Source: Yoonia vestfoldensis (GTDB lineage Bacteria > Pseudomonadota > Alphaproteobacteria > Rhodobacterales > Rhodobacteraceae). Taken from it: DNA of 64,000 nucleotides. The stretch covers positions 1-64,000 of the forward strand of contig NZ_CP021432.1 in assembly GCF_002158905.1 (NCBI RefSeq). The letters run 5' to 3'. The notes beneath the pieces are model-generated. The model was not told where the DNA came from and ran no database searches. It saw only the letters and a list, made by a program, of their open reading frames with translations. The position numbers were made by a program, and so were the translations under genes. This document shows positions 1-7,125 of the stretch, one piece after another (positions within the stretch are counted from its first letter, which is position 1; each line of letters begins with the position of its first letter).

Positions 1-3000
1 GATCGGCACGCCGTCCTCGTCCATGAAGGCCGGCGCATTCACCATCAGCGCCGCGCGTTTGGAGGAGGTGTTCCAGCACAGCGTCGCGCCGTCCGTATTT
101 GCGCAGATCGATTTGATCCGGGGCAGGGTGAGCGGATCGTTGCGATCGGTACGCTCCACGGTCAGCGCAGTTGCCGTTGCGCCCGTAGCCCCGTGCTCGA
201 AGATGACCTTGCGGTCGACGATTTCGAATTTCTCGGCCTTGAGCGTTTCGAGGCCGACATCGAGCGTGCCTGCCTGGCGCGCATCTTCGATGATGGCCGA
301 GAGGAACCCGCCGAAGGCCTCGAAGATCGCGTCCTGCATGTCGATGCGGAGCGCGAGGCAACGATTCAGGAACTGCTGGATCGGCGGCAGGGTCTCTTTC
401 ATCGTGCCATCCGCTTCATCGAGCGTCAGCCCAGTCATCTCCTGGAATTTCGCATAGGAGCAGGCCTCGATCTTACCCGCACGCAGCTTGTAGAAGAACT
501 GGCGCAGCGCAGCGCGTGCGTAGGGGCTCTCAAGGTTGTCCTCGGCACGGAACATGTTCTGACCGCCGGTCTCGCGCTGTCCCTTGGTGATGGCACCCAG
601 CGTGTCGAGGCGGCGGGCGATGGTGGAGAGAAAGCGCTTCTCGCCCTTCACGTCTGTGGCGACGGGGCGAAAGAGTGGCGGCTGCGCCTGGTTCGTGCGG
701 TTGGTCCTCCCGAGACCCTGAATCGCATTGTCGGCCTTCCACCCGGGCTCCAGGAGGTAATGCACCCGAAGGCGCTGGTTCTTGGCCCCGAGATCGGCGT
801 GGTAGCTGCGCCCGGTGCCACCCGCATCGGAGAAGATCAGGATGCGTTTTGCATCGTCCATGAAGGCCTGGGTTTCGCCGAGGTTGGAGGAGGCGGGGCG
901 GTTCTCGACCTTGAGCCGCCCCTCACGCGTCTTGACGATGCGCCGCTTGCGCCCCGTGACCTCAGCCACTGCATCGCCTCCGAAATGCCAGAGGATCTGG
1001 TCGAGCGCGCCCTGCACCGGGGCGAGGGCCCCAAGATGCTCGACAAGATCATCCCGCCGCCGCTCCGCCTCGCGGCAGATGATCGGGTTGCCATCGCAAT
1101 CGAGGGCGGGGCGCGAGCGCAGATCGCCATTCTCGTCGGTGTAAGGCTCAAAAAGCTGCGTCGGGAAGCTGTGCATCAGGTAGTCCATGATGTTCTCCCT
1201 CGGCGTGAAATCGACCTGCAGATCGTCCCAGTCCGAGGAAGGGATCTCTTCAAGGCGGCGTTCCATCACCGCTTCGCTGGTCGAGACCACCTGAATCACG
1301 GCCGAGTGCCCTGCTGCAAGGTCCGCCTCGATGGCGCGGATCAGCGAGGGACATTTCATGGCGGTGATGAGATGGTTGAAGAAGCGCTGCTTGTTGCTCT
1401 CGAAGGCCGAACGCGCGGCGGATTTCGCTTGGGCGTTCAGCGTGCCGGTCTCAGAAGAAATACCCGAGGCCTGAAGCGCTGCCTCAAGGTTGTTGTGGAT
1501 GATCTGGTAGGCATCGGCGTAGCTGTCGTATATGGCGACTTGAGCGGGGCTCAGCTCATGGACCAGCATCTCGTATTCGACCCCGGCATAGGAGAGGGAC
1601 CGCGCCAGATAGAGCCCAAGCGCCTTCAGGTCGCGCGAGATCATCTCCATGGCCGCAATGCCCCCGGCCTCCATCGCGGCGACGAACTCGGCCCGCGTCA
1701 CGAAGGGGAAATCGCCGGTGCCCCAGAGACCGAGGCGCGAAGCATAGGCAAGATTGCCGACGACTGTGGCACCGGTCGCCGAGACATAGAGAACCCGTGC
1801 ATCGGGCGCGGCGTTCTGCAGCGCGAGGCCAGCGAGGCCCTGCTGGGACGCCTTCTTGTCGCCGCGGTCGGACTTTTCTCCGGCAGCATTCGCCATGGCA
1901 TGGCTTTCATCAAAAGCAATGACCCCGTCGAACCCATCGCTGAGCCAGGACGTGACCTGATCGAGGCGGGAGGCTTTGCCCTCACGTTCAGCCGAGCGCA
2001 GCGTGGCGTAGGTGACGAAGAGGATGCCCTCGGGCAGGCGGATGTCGCTGCCCTGGCGGAACTTCGAGAGCGGCACGATATCGCTTTCGCGTCCCCCGAG
2101 CGCTATCCAGTCGCGACGCGCATCTTCGATGAGCTTGTCGCTCTTCGAGACCCAGACCGCCCGTCGGCGCCCTTTGAGCCAATTATCGAGGATGATACCG
2201 GCAACCTGTCGCCCTTTACCGCATCCCGTGCCATCACCCAGAAACCAGCCCTTGCGCAGGCGAAACGCGCCTTCGTCGCCCTCGGCCGCCGCCATCAACT
2301 GGCCTTCGATCTCGCCGCGCTTGAACCAGCCCTTGAGATGCGTCTCATGCGCGTTGCCCGCATAGATGACACTTTCCAGCTGCGGCGCAGAAAGAAGGCC
2401 GTCCTGAACGAGGTTCTTCGGCAGGATGGGACGATAGGTCGGCACGGGCGGCGGCACCGAGGCCATGGCGGTGGATTGCACCAGCGCGGTCGGATGTTCC
2501 GCCGCGCCATCGATCCTGATCGCCTGAAGGTCATAGGCCTCGTAGACCGTGTCCTGCAGCGTGCCGTCGGGTTGGCTCCAAGCCTTCGGCAGGTAGTCGA
2601 TCGGGGCCGTCGTGATATCGTCAAACGGGTGCCTTGCGCGTTCTTCGGCGAGGGCACGGGTTTCCTTGCGCGCGGCATTGCGCAGGGCCTGCAGGTTGGT
2701 GCGGGTCGAAGCGGTCGGAGCCGACAGGGCCGTACTGGTGGGGCAGGGCGAGGGGCTGTGGCGCTGCGGGCAGTGGGTGAGCACTGCGTTGAGAAGGTCG
2801 GCGGTGGTCGCGCAGATCGGATGGTAGACGGCCTCGCTTTCGACCGATGCGATCTCATCAGCGCCAGTCGCACGCTTGTCGATCACCGTCAGCCGTGTGT
2901 CGATCGTGGTGCCATGCCGCGCAAAGACCTTGCCGTCGATAGCGGCGGAAAATACCACATCGGCGCTTTGTGCGATCCGCTGAAACGTCGACTGAAAGGA

Positions 3001-3795
3001 TTTCGTCGAGGGGCGGAAGCTCTCGCCGGTGATGACGACAAGCCGCCCACCCGGCGCGAGACGCGCTAGGGCGGACAGGACATGTTGGCTGGTGGCCTGC
3101 CGGAACCGGCCGTCGACATGGTTGGCCGCAGAAAACGGTGGGTTCATCACGATGACCGAGGGCGTGATCGACCGATCCAGCCGGTCATCGATCGAGGCGG
3201 CATCGTGATCCGAGACGACTGCACCGGGGAACAGATGTCCCAGCAGGGCGCGGCGGGTCTCGGCAAGCTCATTCAGCGCCAGGCGAGCGCCTGCAATCTT
3301 TGCGAAAATCGCCAGCAGGCCGGTACCGGCCGAAGGCTCGAGCACCAGGTCGTCGTCCCGAAAGCCCGCCGCCTGCGCAACGATGGCCGCGAGGGGCAGA
3401 GGGGTCGAGAATTGTTGCAGGCGGACACTGTCTTCAGAGCGCCGCGTGTGGGAGGGGGCCAGACCGGCGAGACGCTCGATCATGGTGAGAAATGCCCGCG
3501 GCGCGGATACCTGGCGCTGCATCAGCGCACCGTAGCGCGAAAGCATCAGGATCTGGGCGACCTCTGCGGCTTCGTAAGCATCCTTCCAGATCCAGGAGCC
3601 GCTGGTGTCGCTGGCACCGAAGGCTTGCTCCATCGCAGTGCGAAGGGCGGCGGCGTCGATGGACCTGCCCGCCTCGAACAGGGGGACGAGGGCTTTCGCA
3701 ACCTGCATCAGGTGTTGGGCGAAGCCCGGAGCCTCTGGCAGGGCAGGGGCGTCGGGCTCGGTTGCAAGTTGGACGGAATGGGGGTGAGCGTTCAT
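1..3795 (-). CDS. Methyltransferase-helicase of the strawberry-notch type (3' end off the window)
   Basis: At least 1265 residues are visible, and the C-terminus lies beyond the left edge. Reading from the ATG at 3795 (GGAG nine bases upstream), the N-terminal part carries an adenine-methyltransferase-like fold with EPSAGTG near residue 155 and NPPF near 218. A P-loop helicase core follows, with GDGTGCGKG near 525, DESH near 628 and YVSATGA. The strawberry-notch C-terminal domain comes next, with GGTGRSYHA and QGLGRTNR near residue 1024. Proteins of this build are common on Rhodobacteraceae plasmids; their role is not firmly known, but DNA modification or remodelling during plasmid maintenance or transfer is plausible. 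It is the last gene of a minus-strand series that begins with the ParB-like gene. A long open frame on the opposite strand is a GC-rich shadow. A second, truncated copy lies at the right end of the window. Confidence 0.88.
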   Translation of the reverse strand, partial: MNAHPHSVQLATEPDAPALPEAPGFAQHLMQVAKALVPLFEAGRSIDAAALRTAMEQAFGASDTSGSWIWKDAYEAAEVAQILMLSRYGALMQRQVSAPRAFLTMIERLAGLAPSHTRRSEDSVRLQQFSTPLPLAAIVAQAAGFRDDDLVLEPSAGTGLLAIFAKIAGARLALNELAETRRALLGHLFPGAVVSDHDAASIDDRLDRSITPSVIVMNPPFSAANHVDGRFRQATSQHVLSALARLAPGGRLVVITGESFRPSTKSFQSTFQRIAQSADVVFSAAIDGKVFARHGTTIDTRLTVIDKRATGADEIASVESEAVYHPICATTADLLNAVLTHCPQRHSPSPCPTSTALSAPTASTRTNLQALRNAARKETRALAEERARHPFDDITTAPIDYLPKAWSQPDGTLQDTVYEAYDLQAIRIDGAAEHPTALVQSTAMASVPPPVPTYRPILPKNLVQDGLLSAPQLESVIYAGNAHETHLKGWFKRGEIEGQLMAAAEGDEGAFRLRKGWFLGDGTGCGKGRQVAGIILDNWLKGRRRAVWVSKSDKLIEDARRDWIALGGRESDIVPLSKFRQGSDIRLPEGILFVTYATLRSAEREGKASRLDQVTSWLSDGFDGVIAFDESHAMANAAGEKSDRGDKKASQQGLAGLALQNAAPDARVLYVSATGATVVGNLAYASRLGLWGTGDFPFVTRAEFVAAMEAGGIAAMEMISRDLKALGLYLARSLSYAGVEYEMLVHELSPAQVAIYDSYADAYQIIHNNLEAALQASGISSETGTLNAQAKSAARSAFESNKQRFFNHLITAMKCPSLIRAIEADLAAGHSAVIQVVSTSEAVMERRLEEIPSSDWDDLQVDFTPRENIMDYLMHSFPTQLFEPYTDENGDLRSRPALDCDGNPIICREAERRRDDLVEHLGALAPVQGALDQILWHFGGDAVAEVTGRKRRIVKTREGRLKVENRPASSNLGETQAFMDDAKRILIFSDAGGTGRSYHADLGAKNQRLRVHYLLEPGWKADNAIQGLGRTNRTNQAQPPLFRPVATDVKGEKRFLSTIARRLDTLGAITKGQRETGGQNMFRAEDNLESPYARAALRQFFYKLRAGKIEACSYAKFQEMTGLTLDEADGTMKETLPPIQQFLNRCLALRIDMQDAIFEAFGGFLSAIIEDARQAGTLDVGLETLKAEKFEIVDRKVIFEHGATGATATALTVERTDRNDPLTLPRIKSICANTDGATLCWNTSSKRAALMVNAPAFMDEDGVPI

Positions 3796-3850
3796 CGGCA
3801 ATCTCCGGGGTTTAGGGTTGGCCCCAAGCCCCGCGCGCACTCTCTCACCC

Positions 3851-3868
3851 GGGAGGGGTCACCCCTCC
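3851..3868 (-). other. Hairpin in the leader of the strawberry-notch gene
   Basis: Eight-base arms at 3852-3859 and 3861-3868 around a single base (GGAGGGGT / ACCCCTCC). It lies between parE and the downstream gene on the minus strand and belongs to a series of hairpins that precede genes of this backbone block. No T-run follows, so a processing or attenuation role is only inferred. Confidence 0.4.
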
Positions 3869-3921
3869 TGCCCTGCCTCTCGCTCTTTCATGGCAAAGCC
3901 CCGGTGCGAATTCGCCCGTTA

Positions 3922-4221
3922 TCAGGACGACCGCAGATGCCTCGGCACGTCCATGGACTGATGCAAGACTCGGATCACGAAGATCCTGTCCGGGTCCACC
4001 TCGTAGAACACGAGGTGCCGGCCCGTGATCAGTTTACGCGCACCCTGCAAGAGATCGGAACAGTCAGACCCCATTTGCGGGTTGGCGATGAGACCCTTCA
4101 GGGCGCGATCGATATCATCGAGATAGCGGTCCGCCTGCGCCTCGCCCCACTGTCGGTCTGTCTCGACCCAGATATCGACGAGGTCGGATTTTGCCGCCTG
4201 AGAGTGATGAATGTCACGCAT
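3922..4221 (-). CDS. parE: ParE-family toxin
   Basis: A 99-residue protein of the RelE/ParE superfamily. The start MRDIHHSQAAKSDLVDIW is chosen because it gives the usual family length and an 8-base overlap with the antitoxin gene upstream. Family hallmarks are the N-terminal A-x-x-DL-x-x-IW pattern, the middle L-x-x-NPxMGSDCSDL-x-x-GARKL-x-x-GRHLVFY segment and the C-terminal I-x-VIRVLHQSMD strand. ParE toxins inhibit DNA gyrase in studied cases, and the pair works as a type II addiction module that stabilises plasmids. It is cotranscribed with parD and lies between conserved plasmid genes, consistent with a maintenance role. Confidence 0.88.
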   Translation of the reverse strand: MRDIHHSQAAKSDLVDIWVETDRQWGEAQADRYLDDIDRALKGLIANPQMGSDCSDLLQGARKLITGRHLVFYEVDPDRIFVIRVLHQSMDVPRHLRSS

Positions 4222-4465
4222 CAGAAGCGCCAGAGCGGCTCCGCGCGTCGCGCTTGATCTCATCCATGTCAAGCGGACCGGCGTCACCGGATTGTTTGCC
4301 CTCCATCAGCGCAACGCGAAGCCGCGCCCGCTGACCTTCCTGCTCCTCCATCAGGCGCAGAGAGGCGCGGATCAACTCGCTGGTTGACCCGTAACGCCCC
4401 TCTTTAAGCATCAGGGCGATGAATTCGTCCCAATGGGGGCCAAGTGTGACGCTTGTGCTTGCCAT
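4214..4465 (-). CDS. parD: ParD-family antitoxin (ribbon-helix-helix)
   Basis: An 83-residue protein starting MASTSVTLGPHWDEFI, preceded by a good GGAGGT site four bases before the ATG; an in-frame extension upstream lacks such a site. The N-terminal half resembles the ribbon-helix-helix DNA-binding fold of ParD/CopG proteins (GRYGSTSELIRASLRLMEE). The acidic C-terminal part would wrap the ParE toxin. In the family the antitoxin binds its own promoter and, with the toxin, represses the operon. The stop overlaps the parE start by eight bases, which suggests translational coupling. Confidence 0.88.
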   Translation of the reverse strand: MASTSVTLGPHWDEFIALMLKEGRYGSTSELIRASLRLMEEQEGQRARLRVALMEGKQSGDAGPLDMDEIKRDARSRSGASDA

Positions 4466-4515
4466 GCTCACCTCCGTAATACGCATGAATAAGATATATG
4501 AGTATTGCGGGCGTT

Positions 4516-5160
4516 TCAACTCGGGGGTGGGCTTGCGCCCTGTTCCGCAGCGGCGGGTCTTTGTACCTCTCGCAAAATCAGAGGATCTACAACCGCCCGC
4601 GCCTCGGACAGGCAGTCCAGATCATAGTGCTCGAAGAACCCCCAACAGGCGTCGATCTCTTCACCGTCACGCTCGACGACATAGCCATAAACCCGTCCGC
4701 CGAGGTAGGCATCGAAGGTGACGATCTCAGCGCGCAGAATGTCCTTGGCCTTTTCGCGCATCGCCTTGGTGACGCGCTTCGCGCCGAACTCCTTTCGAAC
4801 CGTTTCGAGCGTTACGTATACAAAGCCAACTTGGCCGGAATCCCACGGACAATGGAACTCGATGGTGTTCATCGCGAGGCCGGAATGGTCGTAGAGGTAC
4901 ACGGGCAAGATGATTGCCTTGCGCTCGGCGCGCTCGCGGAGGCGATCCAGTGAAAGATCGCTCTGATCCGAGACGCCCGCAAGATCGCGCAGGAACGCCT
5001 CGGGGCAGTCGAACCGGTGGCTGTCCCCCAGCCGGTATCGGCGGTGCCAACAGATCAGCGCTCCGAGGTTGGACCACTCCCTTGGGTTCTCAGAATCGGG
5101 GTCGTGATAGATCTTGATGACGTGGCCTTGGTAGGCCTCCTCGTAGACAGGGTCTTGCAT
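4516..5160 (-). CDS. Conserved plasmid protein of unknown function (214 residues)
   Basis: I do not recognise a domain with a known role. The protein is soluble and acidic, without signal peptide or membrane segment. It begins MQDPVYEEAYQGHVIKIYHD, then WSNLGALICWHRRYRLGD, and has a central aromatic block (YVTLETVRKEFGAKR) and a C-terminal WGFFEHYDLDCLSEAR segment. A clear AAAGGA site precedes the ATG. The gene sits between parDE and other small plasmid genes on the same strand, and similar proteins occur in the same neighbourhood on other alphaproteobacterial plasmids. It may act with the ParB and strawberry-notch proteins, but that is inference from position only. Confidence 0.7.
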   Translation of the reverse strand: MQDPVYEEAYQGHVIKIYHDPDSENPREWSNLGALICWHRRYRLGDSHRFDCPEAFLRDLAGVSDQSDLSLDRLRERAERKAIILPVYLYDHSGLAMNTIEFHCPWDSGQVGFVYVTLETVRKEFGAKRVTKAMREKAKDILRAEIVTFDAYLGGRVYGYVVERDGEEIDACWGFFEHYDLDCLSEARAVVDPLILREVQRPAAAEQGASPPPS

Positions 5161-5185
5161 GTCGATATCCTTTCTTGAAACGCAA

Positions 5186-5222
5186 TCGACCCGCCAAGCC
5201 GGTTGTGGCGCAGGCGGGTCGA
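5186..5222 (-). other. Leader hairpin upstream of the 214-residue gene
   Basis: Ten-base arms at 5186-5195 and 5213-5222 (core GACCCGCC / GGCGGGTC) enclose a 17-base loop, in the short gap before the gene that starts at 5160. It is one of several intercistronic hairpins in this block and is not followed by a T-run. Confidence 0.4.
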
Positions 5223-5265
5223 AGTGGATGGGATCCGGTGGTTGGTGAGTTTTCTGGCCGGCGGA

Positions 5266-5742
5266 TCAGGCAGCGGCGCGGTTTTGGCGATGCTGGATGT
5301 GCTCGACAGAGACCTTCAGCAGCCAGTCCTCAAAACCGAGAATGGTCTGGTGATTGGAGACCGCCTCGATCCAGACCGCACGCGGATCGCCAACAATCTG
5401 CGTAGGATCGTTGTCGATCCGGCCATTGGCCATCCACGGTTCCGGCTGAATGCGGACAAGCCAGTCCGCCAGCGACGGGATCCGTCCCTGGCAGTCCTCG
5501 CGCACATGCTGCTCACCGATCCAGCGGATCGGGACGACCCGGCCCGCGCTGTTGGTCAGGCTGCGGCCGAAGTGACGTTCGGCATCATAGATCCCGACTG
5601 TATGATGTTTTTGGGCTCTGTGAACAAAGAGACCTAGGTGCTCTTTGGATGAGTCAAACCAGTCATGCACGAACTGATAGTCATCTGGAACACCGCCGAA
5701 TTTTCGGGCGGAGCTTTCGGCGTGGTGGAGGGGATGTGCCAT
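5266..5742 (-). CDS. DUF6915-like plasmid protein
   Basis: A 158-residue protein with the N-terminal signature MAHPLHHAESSARKFGG, which resembles the DUF6915 group of plasmid-borne proteins. It continues with a histidine-rich stretch (HDWFDSSKEHLGLFVHRAQKHHT) and a C-terminal helix that ends HIQHRQNRAAA. The start at 5742 is chosen because the frame opens there one base after the stop of the upstream gene, so the two are probably translationally coupled. The clustered histidines could bind metal, but no catalytic pattern is recognised. Its role is unknown; it travels with ParB and strawberry-notch genes on plasmids of this bacterial group. Confidence 0.72.
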   Translation of the reverse strand: MAHPLHHAESSARKFGGVPDDYQFVHDWFDSSKEHLGLFVHRAQKHHTVGIYDAERHFGRSLTNSAGRVVPIRWIGEQHVREDCQGRIPSLADWLVRIQPEPWMANGRIDNDPTQIVGDPRAVWIEAVSNHQTILGFEDWLLKVSVEHIQHRQNRAAA

Positions 5743-5743
5743 G

Positions 5744-6127
5744 TCAGAGCCCCTCGTGTTCGGTGGTGTTGGTTTCGATATAGCGGTTCGAGTGGCTAAC
5801 ATCGATCTTGTCCGTCTCGAGCGCCCAGGTCAGCTCGCCATAACCGCCCTCGTTGTTCTCGAATCCGGGGCTCAGCGCATAGGCGAAATCCCAACCAAAA
5901 TCTTCAACCCGGCGTCGCAACTCTTCTGTCAGCGTGATCGTGTCGGGTGTCACGACGACATCCTCGACATTGCCGGAATCGCCGTAGCCTTCATATTGCA
6001 CCTCGATGCTGGTCACGCCGAAGGCACGCAGCTCGGAGAGAAGGGCAGCGCGAGTCTCGCCCCGCTCTTCGGATGCGCGTCTCTGGGATTCGAGCATCTG
6101 TGCGTAGAAATCAGTCGCTTGTGTCAT
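5744..6127 (-). CDS. DUF6878-like plasmid protein
   Basis: A 127-residue acidic protein resembling the DUF6878 family. An N-terminal helix (FYAQMLESQRRASEERGETR) is followed by beta-rich sequence with VQYEGYGDSGNVEDV and ELTWALETDKIDVSHSNRY. An AGGA ribosome site precedes the ATG. There is no export signal. It is placed directly before the DUF6915-like gene with one intervening base, so the two form a transcriptional pair. The function is not known; the context is the plasmid backbone block. Confidence 0.72.
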   Translation of the reverse strand: MTQATDFYAQMLESQRRASEERGETRAALLSELRAFGVTSIEVQYEGYGDSGNVEDVVVTPDTITLTEELRRRVEDFGWDFAYALSPGFENNEGGYGELTWALETDKIDVSHSNRYIETNTTEHEGL

Positions 6128-6205
6128 GTCTTTTTGTCCTTTGGAATTGGGAGAGGGGAGGGCGACCGTTACGCGAGGCCGCCCCGGAGTTTCCTTTGGG
6201 GGGCT

Positions 6206-6502
6206 TCAGGCCGCAGCGTCGCCGCGGTTTTCAGCCGTCCGGTCAACCAGGTTGAAATACAGATTCTCGGTCGCGCGCTTGAACCCCGGCGGTTTGCGCG
6301 GGGCGAGGCAACGCACCGAAGCACTGCAACTCTCACCATGCTCCATTGCGAACTGCGTCACCTTGTCGATCAAATCGTCCATGCCCGCGGCCTGGACGCG
6401 CTTTTCGGGGTAGGTCGCCATCATATGGAACTGGGTAACAACGAAGGCGCCGTCACGATGCGCGGGATAGAGGGTGATCTGGTAATCGAGTGTCTTGGCC
6501 AT
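6206..6502 (-). CDS. Small conserved plasmid protein of unknown function (98 residues)
   Basis: The protein starts MAKTLDYQITLYPAHRDGAF after an AGGAG site. It has no membrane segment or signal peptide, and I do not recognise a known family. It contains two cysteines close together in CSASVRC and a basic C-terminal half. It keeps the same strand and spacing as its neighbours, and its leader carries one copy of the 44-base repeat described at 6549-6592. Confidence 0.6.
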   Translation of the reverse strand: MAKTLDYQITLYPAHRDGAFVVTQFHMMATYPEKRVQAAGMDDLIDKVTQFAMEHGESCSASVRCLAPRKPPGFKRATENLYFNLVDRTAENRGDAAA

Positions 6503-6548
6503 CTCTGGTCTCCTGCAGCAGGCCGGACGCGATCATCGCGCCCCTTGA

Positions 6549-6592
6549 AACCCGCCAGCCCGAAAGGACCGCCCTTTATGCAAGGACGGCCC
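6549..6592 (-). repeat. 44-base repeat, copy A, in an intercistronic leader
   Basis: Copy A begins AACCCGCCAGCC and ends GGACGGCCC, and matches 7046-7089 at all but about six of 44 positions. It contains an imperfect hairpin that pairs the CCGCCCT and AGGACGG parts. Each copy lies just upstream (minus strand) of a small plasmid gene, so it may be an RNA processing or attenuation element; this is inference. Confidence 0.6.
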
Positions 6593-6618
6593 GGGGCGGC
6601 GATTGGGGGTGGAGGGCG

Positions 6619-6999
6619 TCAGTATTCCGACGGGAGAAGCAAGGTCAGCACGCGACGCGTCTGTTTCGGGTCGGAAGGCTCAGGCGAGCCGTACTGATAA
6701 TCGACGTCGTACAAGTCGATCTTGAACCAAACCTTCGTGCCATTGAATTCGATGACCCCCATCTCGTGCAATCCCTGCGGGTCACTGTCGGCATTGAAAC
6801 CGTCAAACGCGGCAACACGACGGTTGAGATCCAGTTGGGCGTCGGGCCCAAGCGCCGCGACGCCGCGTGTCATCACGAACTGGCCCTGCGGGGCATCGGC
6901 GACGAGCGTATTGCCAAATATGGAACGCCGAAACGTGTCATTCTGGGCGGCAATGCGTGCGGCTTCCTGGACGGGATCGAGGTCGAGTGTGGTGGTCAT
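6619..6999 (-). CDS. DUF3768 domain protein
   Basis: A 126-residue protein starting MTTTLDLDPVQEAARIAAQN. The typical DUF3768 features follow: NDTFRRSIFGN, the middle FVMTRGVAALGPD, the FDGFNADSDPQGLHEMGV segment and the C-terminal VWFKIDLYDVDYQYGSPEPSDP. The family is widespread on plasmids and in conjugative regions of Alphaproteobacteria, and its biochemical role is unknown. The start at 6999 is preferred over an in-frame extension because the upstream part lies inside the repeat and hairpin leader. It is probably part of the ParB operon. Confidence 0.82.
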   Translation of the reverse strand: MTTTLDLDPVQEAARIAAQNDTFRRSIFGNTLVADAPQGQFVMTRGVAALGPDAQLDLNRRVAAFDGFNADSDPQGLHEMGVIEFNGTKVWFKIDLYDVDYQYGSPEPSDPKQTRRVLTLLLPSEY

Positions 7000-7045
7000 G
7001 GGATATCTCCGGGACGGGCCAGCCGATCCGATATCGGCTGTAGGC

Positions 7046-7089
7046 AACCCGCCAGCCGGAAAGGGCCGCCCTCGATGTGAGGACGGCCC
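7046..7089 (-). repeat. 44-base repeat, copy B, with strong hairpin
   Basis: The second copy of the repeat at 6549-6592. It holds an 11-pair stem with one mismatch (arms 7063-7073 and 7079-7089, loop GATGT). A further inverted repeat, AGCCGAT / ATCGGCT, lies at 7021-7039 nearer the DUF3768 start. Both are in the leader between the ParB-like gene and the DUF3768 gene. Confidence 0.6.
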
Positions 7090-7125
7090 AAAGTTCATGT
7101 CGTGATCAGACCGATGTTTGCTTCG

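Noticed and set aside
193..3069. A 958-codon open frame on the plus strand
   Set aside because: It is antisense to the strawberry-notch gene, whose motifs are clear on the minus strand. The long frame is a product of high GC content and shows no recognisable protein.
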